A stretch of DNA of 17,870 nt from an uncultured Streptococcus sp. (GCA_916050055.1 CAJZJY010000003.1:1-17870), one strand, 5' to 3'; shown: positions 1-6,975, counted from the first letter of the stretch. The notes: generated by a model from the sequence alone, not told the origin. Numbers and translations: made by a program.

Positions 1-1
1 C

Positions 2-346
2 ATTTGTAGCAAATTATCAAAAAAAGATTGTGTATTTCTCTTCTCTCACTCAGGGGATTCATTAGAAACGATTAATCTTGCTAAAATTTTACAAAAGAAT
101 GATTGCCCAGTTATTTGTATTACAGGAAATCCTACTGGTAAAATTCTTAAGCTTGCAACAGAATCCGTTATTGCTTTCTCACAAGAAGCAAAATACAGAA
201 CAGAGAGCCTAACTTCACGCCTGCTATATCAAACTGTGATGGATATCCTTTATACCATCATTATGTTTAAGGACGAAGAGGAAAATGAAAAGGTACTAAA
301 GAGAATAAGAAGTGCAATCTCACTCTCAAAAACGAGCGAGGACTAA
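2..346 (+). CDS. RpiR/MurR-family transcriptional regulator, C-terminal part (5' end outside the window)
   Basis: Reading in frame from base 2 gives 114 residues ending at the TAA at 344-346. The segment looks like the second half of a SIS (sugar isomerase) domain: VFLFSHSGDSLETINLAKIL is the typical phosphosugar-binding strand-loop with a Ser-Gly-(Asp)-Ser core, followed by CPVICITGNPTGKILKLA and a helix-rich tail. In the RpiR family an N-terminal helix-turn-helix precedes this SIS domain, which senses a sugar phosphate; that part lies left of the window, so the DNA-binding half is not seen. It is the only plus-strand gene here and converges on the murB/ECF block. A stand-alone SIS isomerase is possible, but the short Lys/Glu-rich tail after the SIS fold suits RpiR regulators better. 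The ligand cannot be told from this fragment. Confidence 0.75.
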   Translation: MCSKLSKKDCVFLFSHSGDSLETINLAKILQKNDCPVICITGNPTGKILKLATESVIAFSQEAKYRTESLTSRLLYQTVMDILYTIIMFKDEEENEKVLKRIRSAISLSKTSED

Positions 347-374
347 GCTTCCACTAACAGTGTTTGCCAAAAAC

Positions 375-406
375 GAAAGGACGTTTGAAAATTCAAACGT
401 CCTTTC
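375..406. terminator. 15-bp perfect hairpin between convergent genes
   Basis: Bases 375-389 and 392-406 are perfect inverted repeats (arm GAAAGGACGTTTGAA) with almost no loop. The plus-strand side is followed by TCCC and then mixed bases. The minus-strand side is followed by CGTTTTTGG. It lies 28 bases after the regulator stop codon and probably ends plus-strand transcription, possibly in both directions. Confidence 0.6.
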
Positions 407-419
407 CCTATATAAACAA

Positions 420-457
420 AAATCCCTAAATTCACTTATAAGTGAATTTCGGGATTT
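420..457 (-). terminator. Rho-independent terminator of the murB-ECF transcript
   Basis: The arms AAATCCC-T-AAATTCACTTA (420-438) and TAAGTGAATTT-C-GGGATTT (439-457) pair along 18 of 19 positions. On the minus strand the stem is followed by a run of five T. It starts 7 bases past the stop codon of the ECF component at 464. Confidence 0.75.
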
Positions 458-463
458 CGCATT

Positions 464-1003
464 TTACTGTTTATTTTGTTTCAATTTATAGTTCGCGTAG
501 AGTTTCAACGTAATCGTTCCAAACACCGCTACTGTTAATAAGTTGATGATACTTGCAATCCATCCTTGAGTAAATACAATCGTTGTGGAGTGTTGATAGA
601 ACAATACATCAAGCGTCGGTGCAATTAATCCGAAAATCGCAATATTTACTGCCGCTTGGACGACATTGAAACGCACCATGTCATGTCTTGAAAAGACTCC
701 TTGACGTAAGCTATTGCGACGAATCGCGAATCCAAATACAAATCCTAACGCACCTGTACTTAACGCCCATGATATCCATAAGTGGTCCGTATAGATTAAA
801 TCAAATAATACATGCCCAGTAAAACCGACAATGGCTGCTGGAATAGCGCCTGCAACACCTGCAAAGAGTGCAAGGTATCCATATGCCAATTGAATATATA
901 CTCCCTCAATTGGTGTTGTAATCGACGTTAGTAACATTAACGTTGTCATAATTCCAATCCCAATAACGGTATAGAGAATTGTTTTAAACAGTCCGTCTTT
1001 CAC
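464..1003 (-). CDS. ECF-transporter S component, UPF0397-like membrane protein (179 aa, GTG start)
   Basis: Predicted small integral membrane protein with about five hydrophobic segments. The family (PF07155, ECF-type S components often labelled riboflavin type) binds a vitamin or related small molecule and works with a shared EcfA/A'/T energising module. The pattern PIEGVYIQLAYGYLALFAG, then VGFTGHVLFDLIY, then WISWALSTGALGFVFG fits this family. I place the start at the GTG at 1003-1001: AAAGGAGG (1010-1017) sits 6 bases upstream, and the protein then begins (M)KDGLFKTILYTVIG like other family members. An upstream in-frame ATG at 1066 would add 21 charged residues encoded inside the end of murB and lacks such a ribosome site. 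No EcfA or EcfT gene is near, so it must use a module encoded elsewhere. The gene lies 16 bases after murB, as if co-transcribed. Substrate unknown. Confidence 0.8.
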   Translation of the reverse strand: MKDGLFKTILYTVIGIGIMTTLMLLTSITTPIEGVYIQLAYGYLALFAGVAGAIPAAIVGFTGHVLFDLIYTDHLWISWALSTGALGFVFGFAIRRNSLRQGVFSRHDMVRFNVVQAAVNIAIFGLIAPTLDVLFYQHSTTIVFTQGWIASIINLLTVAVFGTITLKLYANYKLKQNKQ

Positions 1004-1009
1004 AATACC

Positions 1010-1017
1010 CCTCCTTT
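1010..1017 (-). promoter_or_regulatory. Ribosome binding site that fixes the GTG start of the ECF component
   Basis: The minus strand reads AAAGGAGG here, between the TAG of murB (1022-1020) and the GTG at 1003-1001. A near-perfect Shine-Dalgarno match 6 bases before GTG decides this start over the upstream ATG. Confidence 0.8.
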
Positions 1018-1019
1018 GC

Positions 1020-1931
1020 CTATTTCGATGTTGGCTCTTCTCCAATAATTCGTACTTCTGGCTCAAGAGCTACGCCATCTTTTTCTAAAATCACTTTTTG
1101 AACATGGCGGATTAAATTCATATAGTCCGTTGCTGTTCCGTTATCAATATTCACCATAAATCCGGCATGCTTTTTAGACACTTGCACGCCACCGATTTGA
1201 TATCCTTGAAGTCCAGCATCTTGGATTAATTTTCCTGTAAAATGCCCTTGGGGACGTTTAAACACACTTCCACATGAAGGATACTCAAGCGGTTGTTTAC
1301 TTTCACGTAAATGCGTTAATTCCGCTACTTTTTGGTCAATCTCTTCTTGATTTCCTTCAGCTAAACGGAATCCCACTTCAATCACAAGATCTCCTGTCTT
1401 TTGAACGAGGCTATGACGATAGCTAAAGTCTAACTCTTCGTTTGTGTACGTTTTGAATTCCCCATCAGGAGTAATGACTTCAACGTACTCAACGACTTCA
1501 CTCACTTCACCGCCGTAAGCACCAGCGTTCATGAAGATGGCTCCGCCGACACTTCCTGGAATCCCACAAGCAAATTCTAAGCCTGTTAATCCATTATTCG
1601 CCGCTTCTTTTGACACATCAATTAAGGCCACTCCGCCTTCAGCGACGATTTGTGTACCAGATACTGTTAAATGAGACATGTCGTTTAACATAATCACAGC
1701 ACCGCTAATGCCGCCGTCTTTAATAATCACGTTCGACGCGTTTCCTAAAATCGTCGTTGGAATATTATGTTCACGAAGCCAATGCATCACTGCGCTTGCT
1801 TCTTTTTTATCTTTTGGAAAAATCAGAATGGCAGCACGGCCACCTGTTTTTGTAAATGTATAATTTTTAAGTGGTTCGTTGTAAAAAACTTTTACATCCG
1901 GAAACTCTGTTGAAAACACAGTATAATCCAT
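1020..1931 (-). CDS. murB: UDP-N-acetylenolpyruvoylglucosamine reductase (MurB)
   Basis: Reduces UDP-GlcNAc-enolpyruvate to UDP-MurNAc with NADPH, the second committed step of peptidoglycan precursor synthesis in the cytosol. The 303-aa protein is full length. It begins with the Firmicutes-type TFTKTGG entry (about 25-31), then the FAD-binding region ILGNASNVIIKDGGI (61-75) and ACGIPGSVGGAIFMNAGAYGG (111-131). It has Tyr171-Arg172, the catalytic serine in YPSCGSVFKRP (Ser222) and the acid in LEPEVR (Glu292). The compact architecture is that of type II MurB. The start ATG has AAGGAGA upstream. A sigma-A-like promoter sits just before it, and the ECF S-component gene follows 16 bases after the stop. 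Confidence 0.97.
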   Translation of the reverse strand: MDYTVFSTEFPDVKVFYNEPLKNYTFTKTGGRAAILIFPKDKKEASAVMHWLREHNIPTTILGNASNVIIKDGGISGAVIMLNDMSHLTVSGTQIVAEGGVALIDVSKEAANNGLTGLEFACGIPGSVGGAIFMNAGAYGGEVSEVVEYVEVITPDGEFKTYTNEELDFSYRHSLVQKTGDLVIEVGFRLAEGNQEEIDQKVAELTHLRESKQPLEYPSCGSVFKRPQGHFTGKLIQDAGLQGYQIGGVQVSKKHAGFMVNIDNGTATDYMNLIRHVQKVILEKDGVALEPEVRIIGEEPTSK

Positions 1932-1959
1932 ATTCTTCTCCTTATTCGTAATCCTTTTA

Positions 1960-1988
1960 ATACTACTATTCTCACACGATTACGTCAA
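1960..1988 (-). promoter_or_regulatory. Predicted sigma-A promoter for murB
   Basis: On the minus strand TTGACG (1988-1983), a 17-base spacer and TAGTAT (1965-1960) lie in the 91-base gap between mtnN and murB, 28 bases before the start codon. So murB can be expressed apart from the tsaE-mtnN genes. Confidence 0.65.
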
Positions 1989-2022
1989 CTGAAAGGTAGC
2001 CCTTACACTAAGACTTCTTTTG

Positions 2023-2721
2023 CTACGCTTCCCATTCTTGCAATAGTTGGTGCACCATTTGCGCAGAACGTTTTCCAGCTTGAACGATAAACGTATCAAA
2101 ATCAACCGCAGACGTTCCACGTTCTGGAATATCTGAAATGGCACGAATCACGATAAATGGGACTCCAAACGCATGACACGCTTGAGCAATCGCCGCCCCT
2201 TCCATCTCTGAAGCCATCACATCTGGGAAGTGTTTTAAAATATGTATTCTTTGCTCGCGAGTATGGATAAAGCTATCTGAAGAAACGATAAGGCCTGTAT
2301 GGCTCTTTAAATCTACTTTAGCAATCGCCTGTTCAATCGACGGTAAAAAGTCTTGATTCATCGCAAAACGCGCTGGCATACCCGGCATTTGCCCGTAAAC
2401 GTAATTAAAGGCTGTCACGTCGGCATCACAGTAAGCTAGTTCTGTCCCAATGACAATATCTCCGATTTCTAGAGAAGTGCCAAATCCACCTGCAGAACCT
2501 GTATTGATAACCAAATCTACACCGAAGCGATCGATTAAGATTCCTGCAGCCAGTGCAGACATTACTTTCCCAATTCCTGATTGAACTAGGACAATCGACT
2601 TTCCTACAAGTGTTCCTTCGATAAATTCCCAGTTGGCAACGGTTGTTTTCTTCTCAATCGTCATCTCTTCTTCGAGCAGACGCTTTTCTTCTTCCATTGC
2701 CGCAATAATTCCAAATTTCAT
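2023..2721 (-). CDS. mtnN: 5'-methylthioadenosine/S-adenosylhomocysteine nucleosidase
   Basis: Cleaves the N-glycosidic bond of MTA and SAH, releasing adenine and methylthioribose or S-ribosylhomocysteine. It serves methyl-cycle recycling and feeds LuxS. The 232-aa length is standard for the family. Key residues line up with the E. coli enzyme: Glu12 in AAMEEE, the nucleoside-phosphorylase fold motif INTGSAGG (72-79), SSDSFI (147-152), Met173-Glu174 in ASEMEGAA, and Asp197 in RAISD. It follows the GNAT gene by 15 bases and looks like the third gene of a tsaE-GNAT-mtnN unit. The gap to murB has no strong terminator, so read-through is possible. Confidence 0.97.
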   Translation of the reverse strand: MKFGIIAAMEEEKRLLEEEMTIEKKTTVANWEFIEGTLVGKSIVLVQSGIGKVMSALAAGILIDRFGVDLVINTGSAGGFGTSLEIGDIVIGTELAYCDADVTAFNYVYGQMPGMPARFAMNQDFLPSIEQAIAKVDLKSHTGLIVSSDSFIHTREQRIHILKHFPDVMASEMEGAAIAQACHAFGVPFIVIRAISDIPERGTSAVDFDTFIVQAGKRSAQMVHQLLQEWEA

Positions 2722-2736
2722 TCTTTCACCTCATCC

Positions 2737-3261
2737 TTATCGTTCGATCTGTTTTGCCATCAAGACGATATCTTCATATCCGTCACCGATTTTTACACCG
2801 TTCTTAAGTCGGCCTTCTTCTTCAAAGCCACACTTTTCATAAAGTCGGCGCGCCTTCTTATTCACCGCCACGACCTCAAGTTCAACACGAGTGAGCGTTG
2901 AGTATTCCGCTACCCAGTCCAGCATTTCTTCCATCATCACGGTCGCAATACCTTGCCCCCAGTAGGACTTCAATACGCTAATTCCTAATTCACCACGGTG
3001 TGAGAATTTAGGATGTAGGCTTCCAGCAATTGAACCGACCGCAATAATCTCGTCTCCATCTTTTGCCAGCAACATATATTGATTTTCGTTCTCGTAGAGC
3101 GATTCAATAAATAATTCTTCTTGAGCAACAGAATACTTCAATCCTTCTGGCCCGAATGAAAGAAAATCTGTTTCACTTCCTACTTTTTTACTATAATCTA
3201 ATAACGCTTTAGCATCGTCTTTTACTGGAAGTGCAAATGTAATTTCTCGTTCTTTACTCAT
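2737..3261 (-). CDS. GNAT-family N-acetyltransferase
   Basis: A 174-aa single-domain GNAT protein that would transfer an acetyl group from acetyl-CoA to an amine. The acetyl-CoA-binding motif A is at ELGISVLKSYWGQGIATVMM (about 91-110). The later strand-helix reads VELEVVAVNKKARRLYEKCGF (about 126-146), with the usual Asn-x-x-Ala-x-x-x-Tyr-x-x-x-Gly-Phe pattern. Its start overlaps the 3' end of tsaE by 8 bases, so the two are translationally linked. In many Firmicutes tsaE sits beside rimI, but this protein is longer than RimI and looks more like the broad RimL/YjaB-type family, so I do not assign RimI. Substrate unknown. Confidence 0.9.
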   Translation of the reverse strand: MSKEREITFALPVKDDAKALLDYSKKVGSETDFLSFGPEGLKYSVAQEELFIESLYENENQYMLLAKDGDEIIAVGSIAGSLHPKFSHRGELGISVLKSYWGQGIATVMMEEMLDWVAEYSTLTRVELEVVAVNKKARRLYEKCGFEEEGRLKNGVKIGDGYEDIVLMAKQIER

Positions 3262-3730
3262 CTGTTGCCTCCTCCAATTTGCTGATAAATTCTTCGTACT
3301 CTTTTCCGTGTGGGACTAGACGAATCACACGTTCAGACTCGCCGTCTCCTACACGGTCGATTTGAATCTTTAAGAATGTCGAAGGAAGTTCATCTTCGAT
3401 ATACTGCGCCCATTCAACGACGCACACACCACCCGCATAGAAGTACTCTTCGAGGCCCACTTCGCTTGCGCCACCACTTTCTTCTATACGATACATATCC
3501 ATATGAAATAGCGGTAAGCGGCCCTTACGGTATTCGCGAATCAATGTATACGTTGGACTCTTAATGACACGGTCAATGCCTAAACCAACAGCGATTCCTT
3601 TTGTAAGAGTCGTTTTTCCAGCGCCTAAATCGCCTTCTAGAATGACGCAGCTATTTTCAAATAACGCTTCACCTAGACGCTGTCCTAGCGCCATTGTCTC
3701 CTCTTGTGATGTTGTATGTACTTCAAACAT
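3254..3730 (-). CDS. tsaE: tRNA threonylcarbamoyladenosine biosynthesis ATPase TsaE
   Basis: P-loop ATPase that works with TsaB and TsaD to make N6-threonylcarbamoyladenosine at position 37 of ANN-decoding tRNAs. The 158-aa length is normal. Visible are the Walker A loop GDLGAGKTT (33-41), the switch segment SPTYTL (58-63), HMDMYR (76-81) and the VVEWAQ motif (104-109) with the conserved Glu-Trp. The C-terminal tail is acidic and lysine rich. The start ATG follows GAAGGAG. It is the first gene of a unit with the overlapping GNAT gene. TsaB and TsaD are not in the window. Confidence 0.95.
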   Translation of the reverse strand: MFEVHTTSQEETMALGQRLGEALFENSCVILEGDLGAGKTTLTKGIAVGLGIDRVIKSPTYTLIREYRKGRLPLFHMDMYRIEESGGASEVGLEEYFYAGGVCVVEWAQYIEDELPSTFLKIQIDRVGDGESERVIRLVPHGKEYEEFISKLEEATDE

Positions 3731-3767
3731 GATGATACTCCTTCAAACTTGGTTCGTTGTCTTGCAT

Positions 3768-3799
3768 AAAAAAAGAGCCAAGACAAACTGTCTTAGCTC
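3768..3799 (-). terminator. Rho-independent terminator of the lysine transport operon
   Basis: On the minus strand GAGC-t-AAGACA pairs with TGTCTT-g-GCTC (3799-3775) across a 3-base loop, followed by seven T (3774-3768). It lies 17 bases past the stop of the ATPase gene. Confidence 0.85.
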
Positions 3800-3808
3800 A
3801 TTATAGCA
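3800..3808 (-). promoter_or_regulatory. Possible extended -10 promoter for tsaE
   Basis: The minus strand reads TGC-TATAAT (3808-3800), a consensus extended -10 box about 70 bases before tsaE. The -35 position (GTTCTA) is poor. The box directly abuts the operon terminator, so transcripts would start inside the terminator stem and could not fold it. It is the only promoter-like sequence seen before tsaE. Confidence 0.4.
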
Positions 3809-3816
3809 TATTTCGC

Positions 3817-4554
3817 TTATTTTAGAACGCGTCCTAAGAATTCTTTCGTACGGTCCACTCGCGGGTTTTCAAAGATTTGTTCTGGAGTTCCTTCTTCAGC
3901 GATAACCCCTTTATCCATGAAGACAACACGGTCACTCACTTCTTTGGCAAATCCCATTTCGTGTGTGACAACGATCATTGTTAGCCCTGTGTGCGCTAAG
4001 CTTTTCATTGTTTCTAACACTTCGTTTACCATTTCTGGGTCAAGTGCTGAAGTTGGTTCGTCGAAAAGCAATACATCTGGTTCCATTGATAATGCACGCG
4101 CGATGGCTACACGTTGTTTTTGACCACCTGATAATTGACGAGGTTTTGCATTGATGTACGCAGCCATTCCTACTTTTTCAAGGAATTCTTTTGCGATGTT
4201 CTCTGCTTCCTCTTTTGATTTTTTCAATACTTTCATAGGTCCAACGATACAGTTTTCTAAAACGTTTAAGTTGTTAAATAAGTTAAATTGTTGGAAAACC
4301 ATTCCTACGTGAGTACGGTATTCGTAAATACTCTTGTCATGTTCAAGAATATTTTGGCCATCGTAGTAGATTTCGCCTGAAGTTGGTTTTTCAAGTAAGT
4401 TTACACAACGTAATAGTGTTGATTTACCAGAACCACTGGAACCAATAATCGTTACTACTTCCCCTCGTTTTACTTCAAAAGAAATATCTTTAAGAACTTC
4501 ATTAGTACCGAAAGTTTTACTTAAGTTTTGAATGGAAATTACTGCTTCGCTCAT
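3817..4554 (-). CDS. Polar amino acid ABC transporter ATP-binding protein, probably for lysine
   Basis: ATPase subunit that drives the importer on the cytosolic face of the membrane. The 245-aa protein has every ABC motif: Walker [10 protein letters not shown] (38-46), Q-loop at VFQQFN (86-91), signature LSGGQKQR (141-148), Walker B VLLFDEP (161-167) with Glu166, D-loop SALD and H-loop His198 in VVTHEM. It belongs to the GlnQ/HisP-like polar amino acid class. Its ATG overlaps the permease stop by one base (TAATG), which implies translational coupling. The lysine assignment comes from the riboswitch at the head of the operon, not from this protein. Confidence 0.93.
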   Translation of the reverse strand: MSEAVISIQNLSKTFGTNEVLKDISFEVKRGEVVTIIGSSGSGKSTLLRCVNLLEKPTSGEIYYDGQNILEHDKSIYEYRTHVGMVFQQFNLFNNLNVLENCIVGPMKVLKKSKEEAENIAKEFLEKVGMAAYINAKPRQLSGGQKQRVAIARALSMEPDVLLFDEPTSALDPEMVNEVLETMKSLAHTGLTMIVVTHEMGFAKEVSDRVVFMDKGVIAEEGTPEQIFENPRVDRTKEFLGRVLK

Positions 4555-5333
4555 TATGCATTTCCTTTCTGTCTAGTTTTTTCTTCGACTGCTGACATTG
4601 AGTTTGAGTTCAATGGATCTGAATAAATCACTTCATAGTTATCTGGACCATCTAATTTACGCTCGAAGTAACGTAAAATACGAGTCACTGTGAATGTCAT
4701 GATGAAGTAAAGAATTAATGTTACAAAGAATGTATCGAAGTAACGGAAGTTTTGTCCCGCAACTGTTTTTGTTGCAAAGTACAATTCTGATACAGAAATT
4801 ACGTTCAATACAGAAGTATCTTTGATGTTGATAACGAACTCGTTCCCTACTGCTGGAAGGATGTTTCGGAGTACTTGTGGGAAAACAACATAGCGCATTG
4901 TTTGCCAGTGCGTCATCCCGATAGCTTGGCTGGCTTCGAATTGTCCTTGGTCAATAGAGATAATACCACCACGAACGATTTCTGACATATAAGCCCCTGT
5001 GTTAATCGACACGATGAAAATCGCAGCGAATGTCACATCTAAATTGATACCAAACATTAATGCTGTTCCGTAGTAAATAACCATCGCTTGTACGATCATT
5101 GGTGTTCCACGGAAGAATTCTGTATAGCAGTTTAAAATGATAACTGCAATTTTTAAGAGAATTCGTTTAGGTCCTTTTTCTGGTAGTGGAATTGTTTTAA
5201 CAAATCCGATGAACATCCCGATTAAAGTCCCAATAATTGTACCAATAATCGAAATATATAGTGTAATCCAAGCACCTGTTAAAAACATTTGCCAGTTCTG
5301 TTGAATGATTTTTACAATCCAATCAATACTCAT
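4554..5333 (-). CDS. Polar amino acid ABC transporter permease, probably for lysine
   Basis: Membrane subunit of the His/Glu/Gln/Arg type (HisM/GlnP-like, 259 aa). The N-terminal helix [19 protein letters not shown] carries the typical family start. The EAA loop that docks the ATPase reads [21 protein letters not shown], followed by a helix with the [13 protein letters not shown] segment. About five membrane segments are seen, and a charged C-terminal tail follows. Only one permease gene is present, so the channel would be a homodimer. Start: ATG at 5333 after AGTAGGAAAA. It is separated from the binding-protein gene by about 415 bases of hairpin-rich non-coding DNA, which is unusual inside such an operon. 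Confidence 0.93.
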   Translation of the reverse strand: MSIDWIVKIIQQNWQMFLTGAWITLYISIIGTIIGTLIGMFIGFVKTIPLPEKGPKRILLKIAVIILNCYTEFFRGTPMIVQAMVIYYGTALMFGINLDVTFAAIFIVSINTGAYMSEIVRGGIISIDQGQFEASQAIGMTHWQTMRYVVFPQVLRNILPAVGNEFVINIKDTSVLNVISVSELYFATKTVAGQNFRYFDTFFVTLILYFIMTFTVTRILRYFERKLDGPDNYEVIYSDPLNSNSMSAVEEKTRQKGNA

Positions 5334-5370
5334 TTATTTTCCTACTTTCTGTATTTAATGTGTATGTATA

Positions 5371-5387
5371 CGCCACACGAGGTGGCG
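5371..5387. other. Small GC-rich hairpin before the permease gene
   Basis: CGCCAC (5371-5376) and GTGGCG (5382-5387) are perfect inverted repeats with a 5-base loop, about 40 bases upstream of the permease start. It lies at the permease-side edge of the repeat array. Confidence 0.5.
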
Positions 5388-5747
5388 GTGTGTTATGTTT
5401 GTTTTCTGTATTCTGCGATCGCTTTGGCGCAGTGGTGAAGTAAAGCTCGCCGTCACCCAATATTCACACTGTGAATATTGGCTAAACGCTTTTCCTCACA
5501 TCCTGTAGTTGAACTCGGGCTCACAGGACTGACGTCCACTTCCCGAAACGTACGCAGAACGTTTCACGTTCCTTCCGTCGTTTCGGTCCAGTGATTCAGT
5601 CCTGAGCGTTCGCCCTCGTATCCTAGTAGTTGAGTTCGGAAAAGCAGAGGCTCAAGCCTTTCGAGGTTAGTCCGCACGACTGCAAGCAGTCCCTTGCGGC
5701 TAACCTGCGAACCGTCATCGCCTCTGAACGCTTTTCCTCACATCCTG
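5385..5747 (-). repeat. Array of three ~120-bp hairpin units between binding-protein and permease genes
   Basis: On the minus strand each unit opens with a conserved head: CAGGATGTGAGGAAAAGCGTT (from 5747), TAGGATACGAGGGCGAACGCT (from 5625) and CAGGATGTGAGGAAAAGCGTT (from 5505). The heads are 122 and 120 bases apart. Heads two and three are preceded by CCGAACTCAACTA and CCGAGTTCAACTA. After each head comes a different nested hairpin. Unit 1 has GGAAAAG/CTTTTCC, CAGAGGC/GCCTCTG, AGGTTAG/CTAACCT, then GACTGC/GCAGTC. Unit 2 has CAGGACTGA/TCAGTCCTG, then CCGAAACG/CGTTTCGG, then GAACG/CGTTC. Unit 3 has CCAATATTCACA/TGTGAATATTGG. Counted G+C is 33/60 at 5521-5580 and 35/60 at 5641-5700, against 15/60 at 5281-5340. 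I see no open reading frame with a start and ribosome site in it. The left edge is approximate. Confidence 0.7.
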
Positions 5748-5748
5748 A

Positions 5749-6573
5749 TTATTCCGCTGCAGGCTGATTTTTAATAGCTTCTTGCATGATTTGTTGACGT
5801 TCTTCGCTAGAGATTGTTTTTAATGCTTCGTTGATTTCTTTTGTTAATGGGCTATCTTTTTTAACACCAACAGCTGTTTGTGTGTCTTCTGGTGATGCTT
5901 TGAAACCATCTGTTAATTTAACCATTACGAAGTCGCTGTTTGCTGCTTGAGCAGAAATTGCTTCTGGTAATTCAGAAACGTAAGCGTCGATTGTTCCTGC
6001 TTGTAGTGCTACACGCATTGCTGGGAAGTTATCCATAGCAGCTTGTTTGTCAACGCCTGGAATTTGATCAATCACTGAGTAGTGGAAAGTATTTAATTGA
6101 GCTGTTACTTTCGCACTAGCAAAATCTGCTAATGAAGTAGCGCTTGCGTATTTAGAACCTTTTTTAACCACTAATACTAATTGTGAATCATAGTAAGAAT
6201 CTGTAAAGTCGATTGTTGCTTTACGTTCTTCTGTAGGACTCATACCAGCAATGATCGCATCTATTTTACCTGAAACAAGCGCTGGTGTTAAGCCATCCCA
6301 CTCAGTTTTTACAATTACTAATTCTTTTCCTAATTGTTTAGCCACACGTTTTGCGATTTCAACGTCGTAACCGCCTGCATATTGGTCAGTCCCTTGAATT
6401 TTTACTGCTCCGTTTGAGTCATCTTTTTGAGTCCAGTTAAATGGTGGGTATCCTGCTTCCATCCCAACCACTAATTGGTTTTGGTTTGCTGTCCCTTGGC
6501 TAACAGGTGTGCCACACGCTGCTAATCCTACTGTCATTGCTAAAGCTGCAATTGCGCCTAAAATTTTTTTCAT
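5749..6573 (-). CDS. Amino acid ABC transporter substrate-binding lipoprotein, probably for lysine
   Basis: Extracellular receptor of the importer, anchored by lipid. The 274-aa protein has a lipoprotein signal MKKILGAIAALAMTVGLAAC with lipobox LAAC (Cys20). The periplasmic-binding-protein type 2 fold follows: LVVGMEAGYPPFNW, GGYDVEIAKRVAKQLGK, WDGLTPALVSGKIDAIIAGMSPTEERK and IDFTDSYYDSQLVLVVKK, the family signature of polar amino acid receptors. I use the ATG at 6573, which has GAAGGAGAG at the right distance. A TTG at 6600 in the same frame would add nine residues, but it lies over that ribosome site. It is the first gene behind the lysine riboswitch, so lysine is the inferred ligand. A hairpin array follows its stop codon. 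Confidence 0.93.
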   Translation of the reverse strand: MKKILGAIAALAMTVGLAACGTPVSQGTANQNQLVVGMEAGYPPFNWTQKDDSNGAVKIQGTDQYAGGYDVEIAKRVAKQLGKELVIVKTEWDGLTPALVSGKIDAIIAGMSPTEERKATIDFTDSYYDSQLVLVVKKGSKYASATSLADFASAKVTAQLNTFHYSVIDQIPGVDKQAAMDNFPAMRVALQAGTIDAYVSELPEAISAQAANSDFVMVKLTDGFKASPEDTQTAVGVKKDSPLTKEINEALKTISSEERQQIMQEAIKNQPAAE

Positions 6574-6621
6574 TTTCTTTCTCTCCTTCTCGATTATCAA
6601 ACTGGTTCACTCATAACACAC

Positions 6622-6655
6622 AAAAAAGGAACCACGAACAAAAGCCGTGATTCCT
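6622..6655 (-). terminator. Riboswitch-controlled terminator before the lysine transport operon
   Basis: On the minus strand AGGAATCACG (6655-6646) pairs with CGTGGTTCCT (6636-6627), with one C-A mismatch, across a 9-base loop. It is followed by a run of T ending at 6622. It lies 33 bases after the aptamer and about 50 bases before the start codon, the expected place for the off-state of a transcription-terminating riboswitch. Confidence 0.85.
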
Positions 6656-6688
6656 CATAAAAAGTCATAAGTAGTCATTCTTTTGCCC

Positions 6689-6835
6689 GGTAATTGATTG
6701 CACTTCATGAGTATCTGGGCAGATATCATGACAGTGACTGACCTATTATGACCAGCCCCCAACGTTTTCACGTTTCGGCGAAATCCCCTTTCCAGTTTCC
6801 TGTACTCTTGTCATCCGCACCTCAGTTCAATAACC
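6689..6835 (-). ncRNA. Lysine riboswitch aptamer (L-box)
   Basis: The minus strand carries the conserved lysine-riboswitch core in order: GAGGTGCGG (6823-6815), AAGAGTA (6809-6803), GAAAGGGGA (6792-6784), CGCCGAA (6780-6774), the P4 hairpin AACGT-gaaa-ACGTT, then GGCTGGTC. A closing P1 helix forms from GGTTATTGA (6835-6827) and TCAATTACC (6697-6689). The same order of motifs is found in the Bacillus subtilis lysC leader as I remember it. A promoter lies just upstream and a Rho-independent terminator just downstream. Lysine binding is expected to allow the terminator to form and shut the operon off. This is the strongest clue to the transporter substrate. Confidence 0.92.
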
Positions 6836-6857
6836 ATTTGATTTAATTGATGAAAAT

Positions 6858-6886
6858 AAATTAACATACATTTTCTTGAAAGTCAA
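6858..6886 (-). promoter_or_regulatory. Sigma-A promoter of the lysine transport operon
   Basis: The minus strand reads TTGACT (6886-6881), 17 bases, then TAATTT (6863-6858) preceded by TG one base before (extended -10). Transcription would start near 6851, about 15 bases before the aptamer, giving a leader of about 280 bases. Confidence 0.8.
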
Positions 6887-6892
6887 CCCATA

Positions 6893-6914
6893 TATTTTCA
6901 TTTTTTTGAAAATA
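6893..6914. promoter_or_regulatory. AT-rich inverted repeat just upstream of the lysine promoter
   Basis: TATTTTCA (6893-6900) and TGAAAATA (6907-6914) are perfect inverted repeats six bases apart, ending 7 bases before the -35 box. It could be an operator or simply an UP-element-like A/T tract; no regulator can be named. Confidence 0.35.
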
Positions 6915-6975
6915 CCTACCAAAACTCTTTTGTTATCTCCTCTTTAAAAAAATAACATCCTTTTTAGCGAATAGA

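Noticed and set aside
5415..5422. GCGATCGC palindrome, the core of the cyanobacterial HIP1 repeat
   Set aside because: A single copy in a Gram-positive genome; no sign of iteration in the window.
5385..5747. CRISPR array
   Set aside because: Only three imperfect heads at about 120-bp spacing, with self-complementary spacers, and no cas gene nearby.
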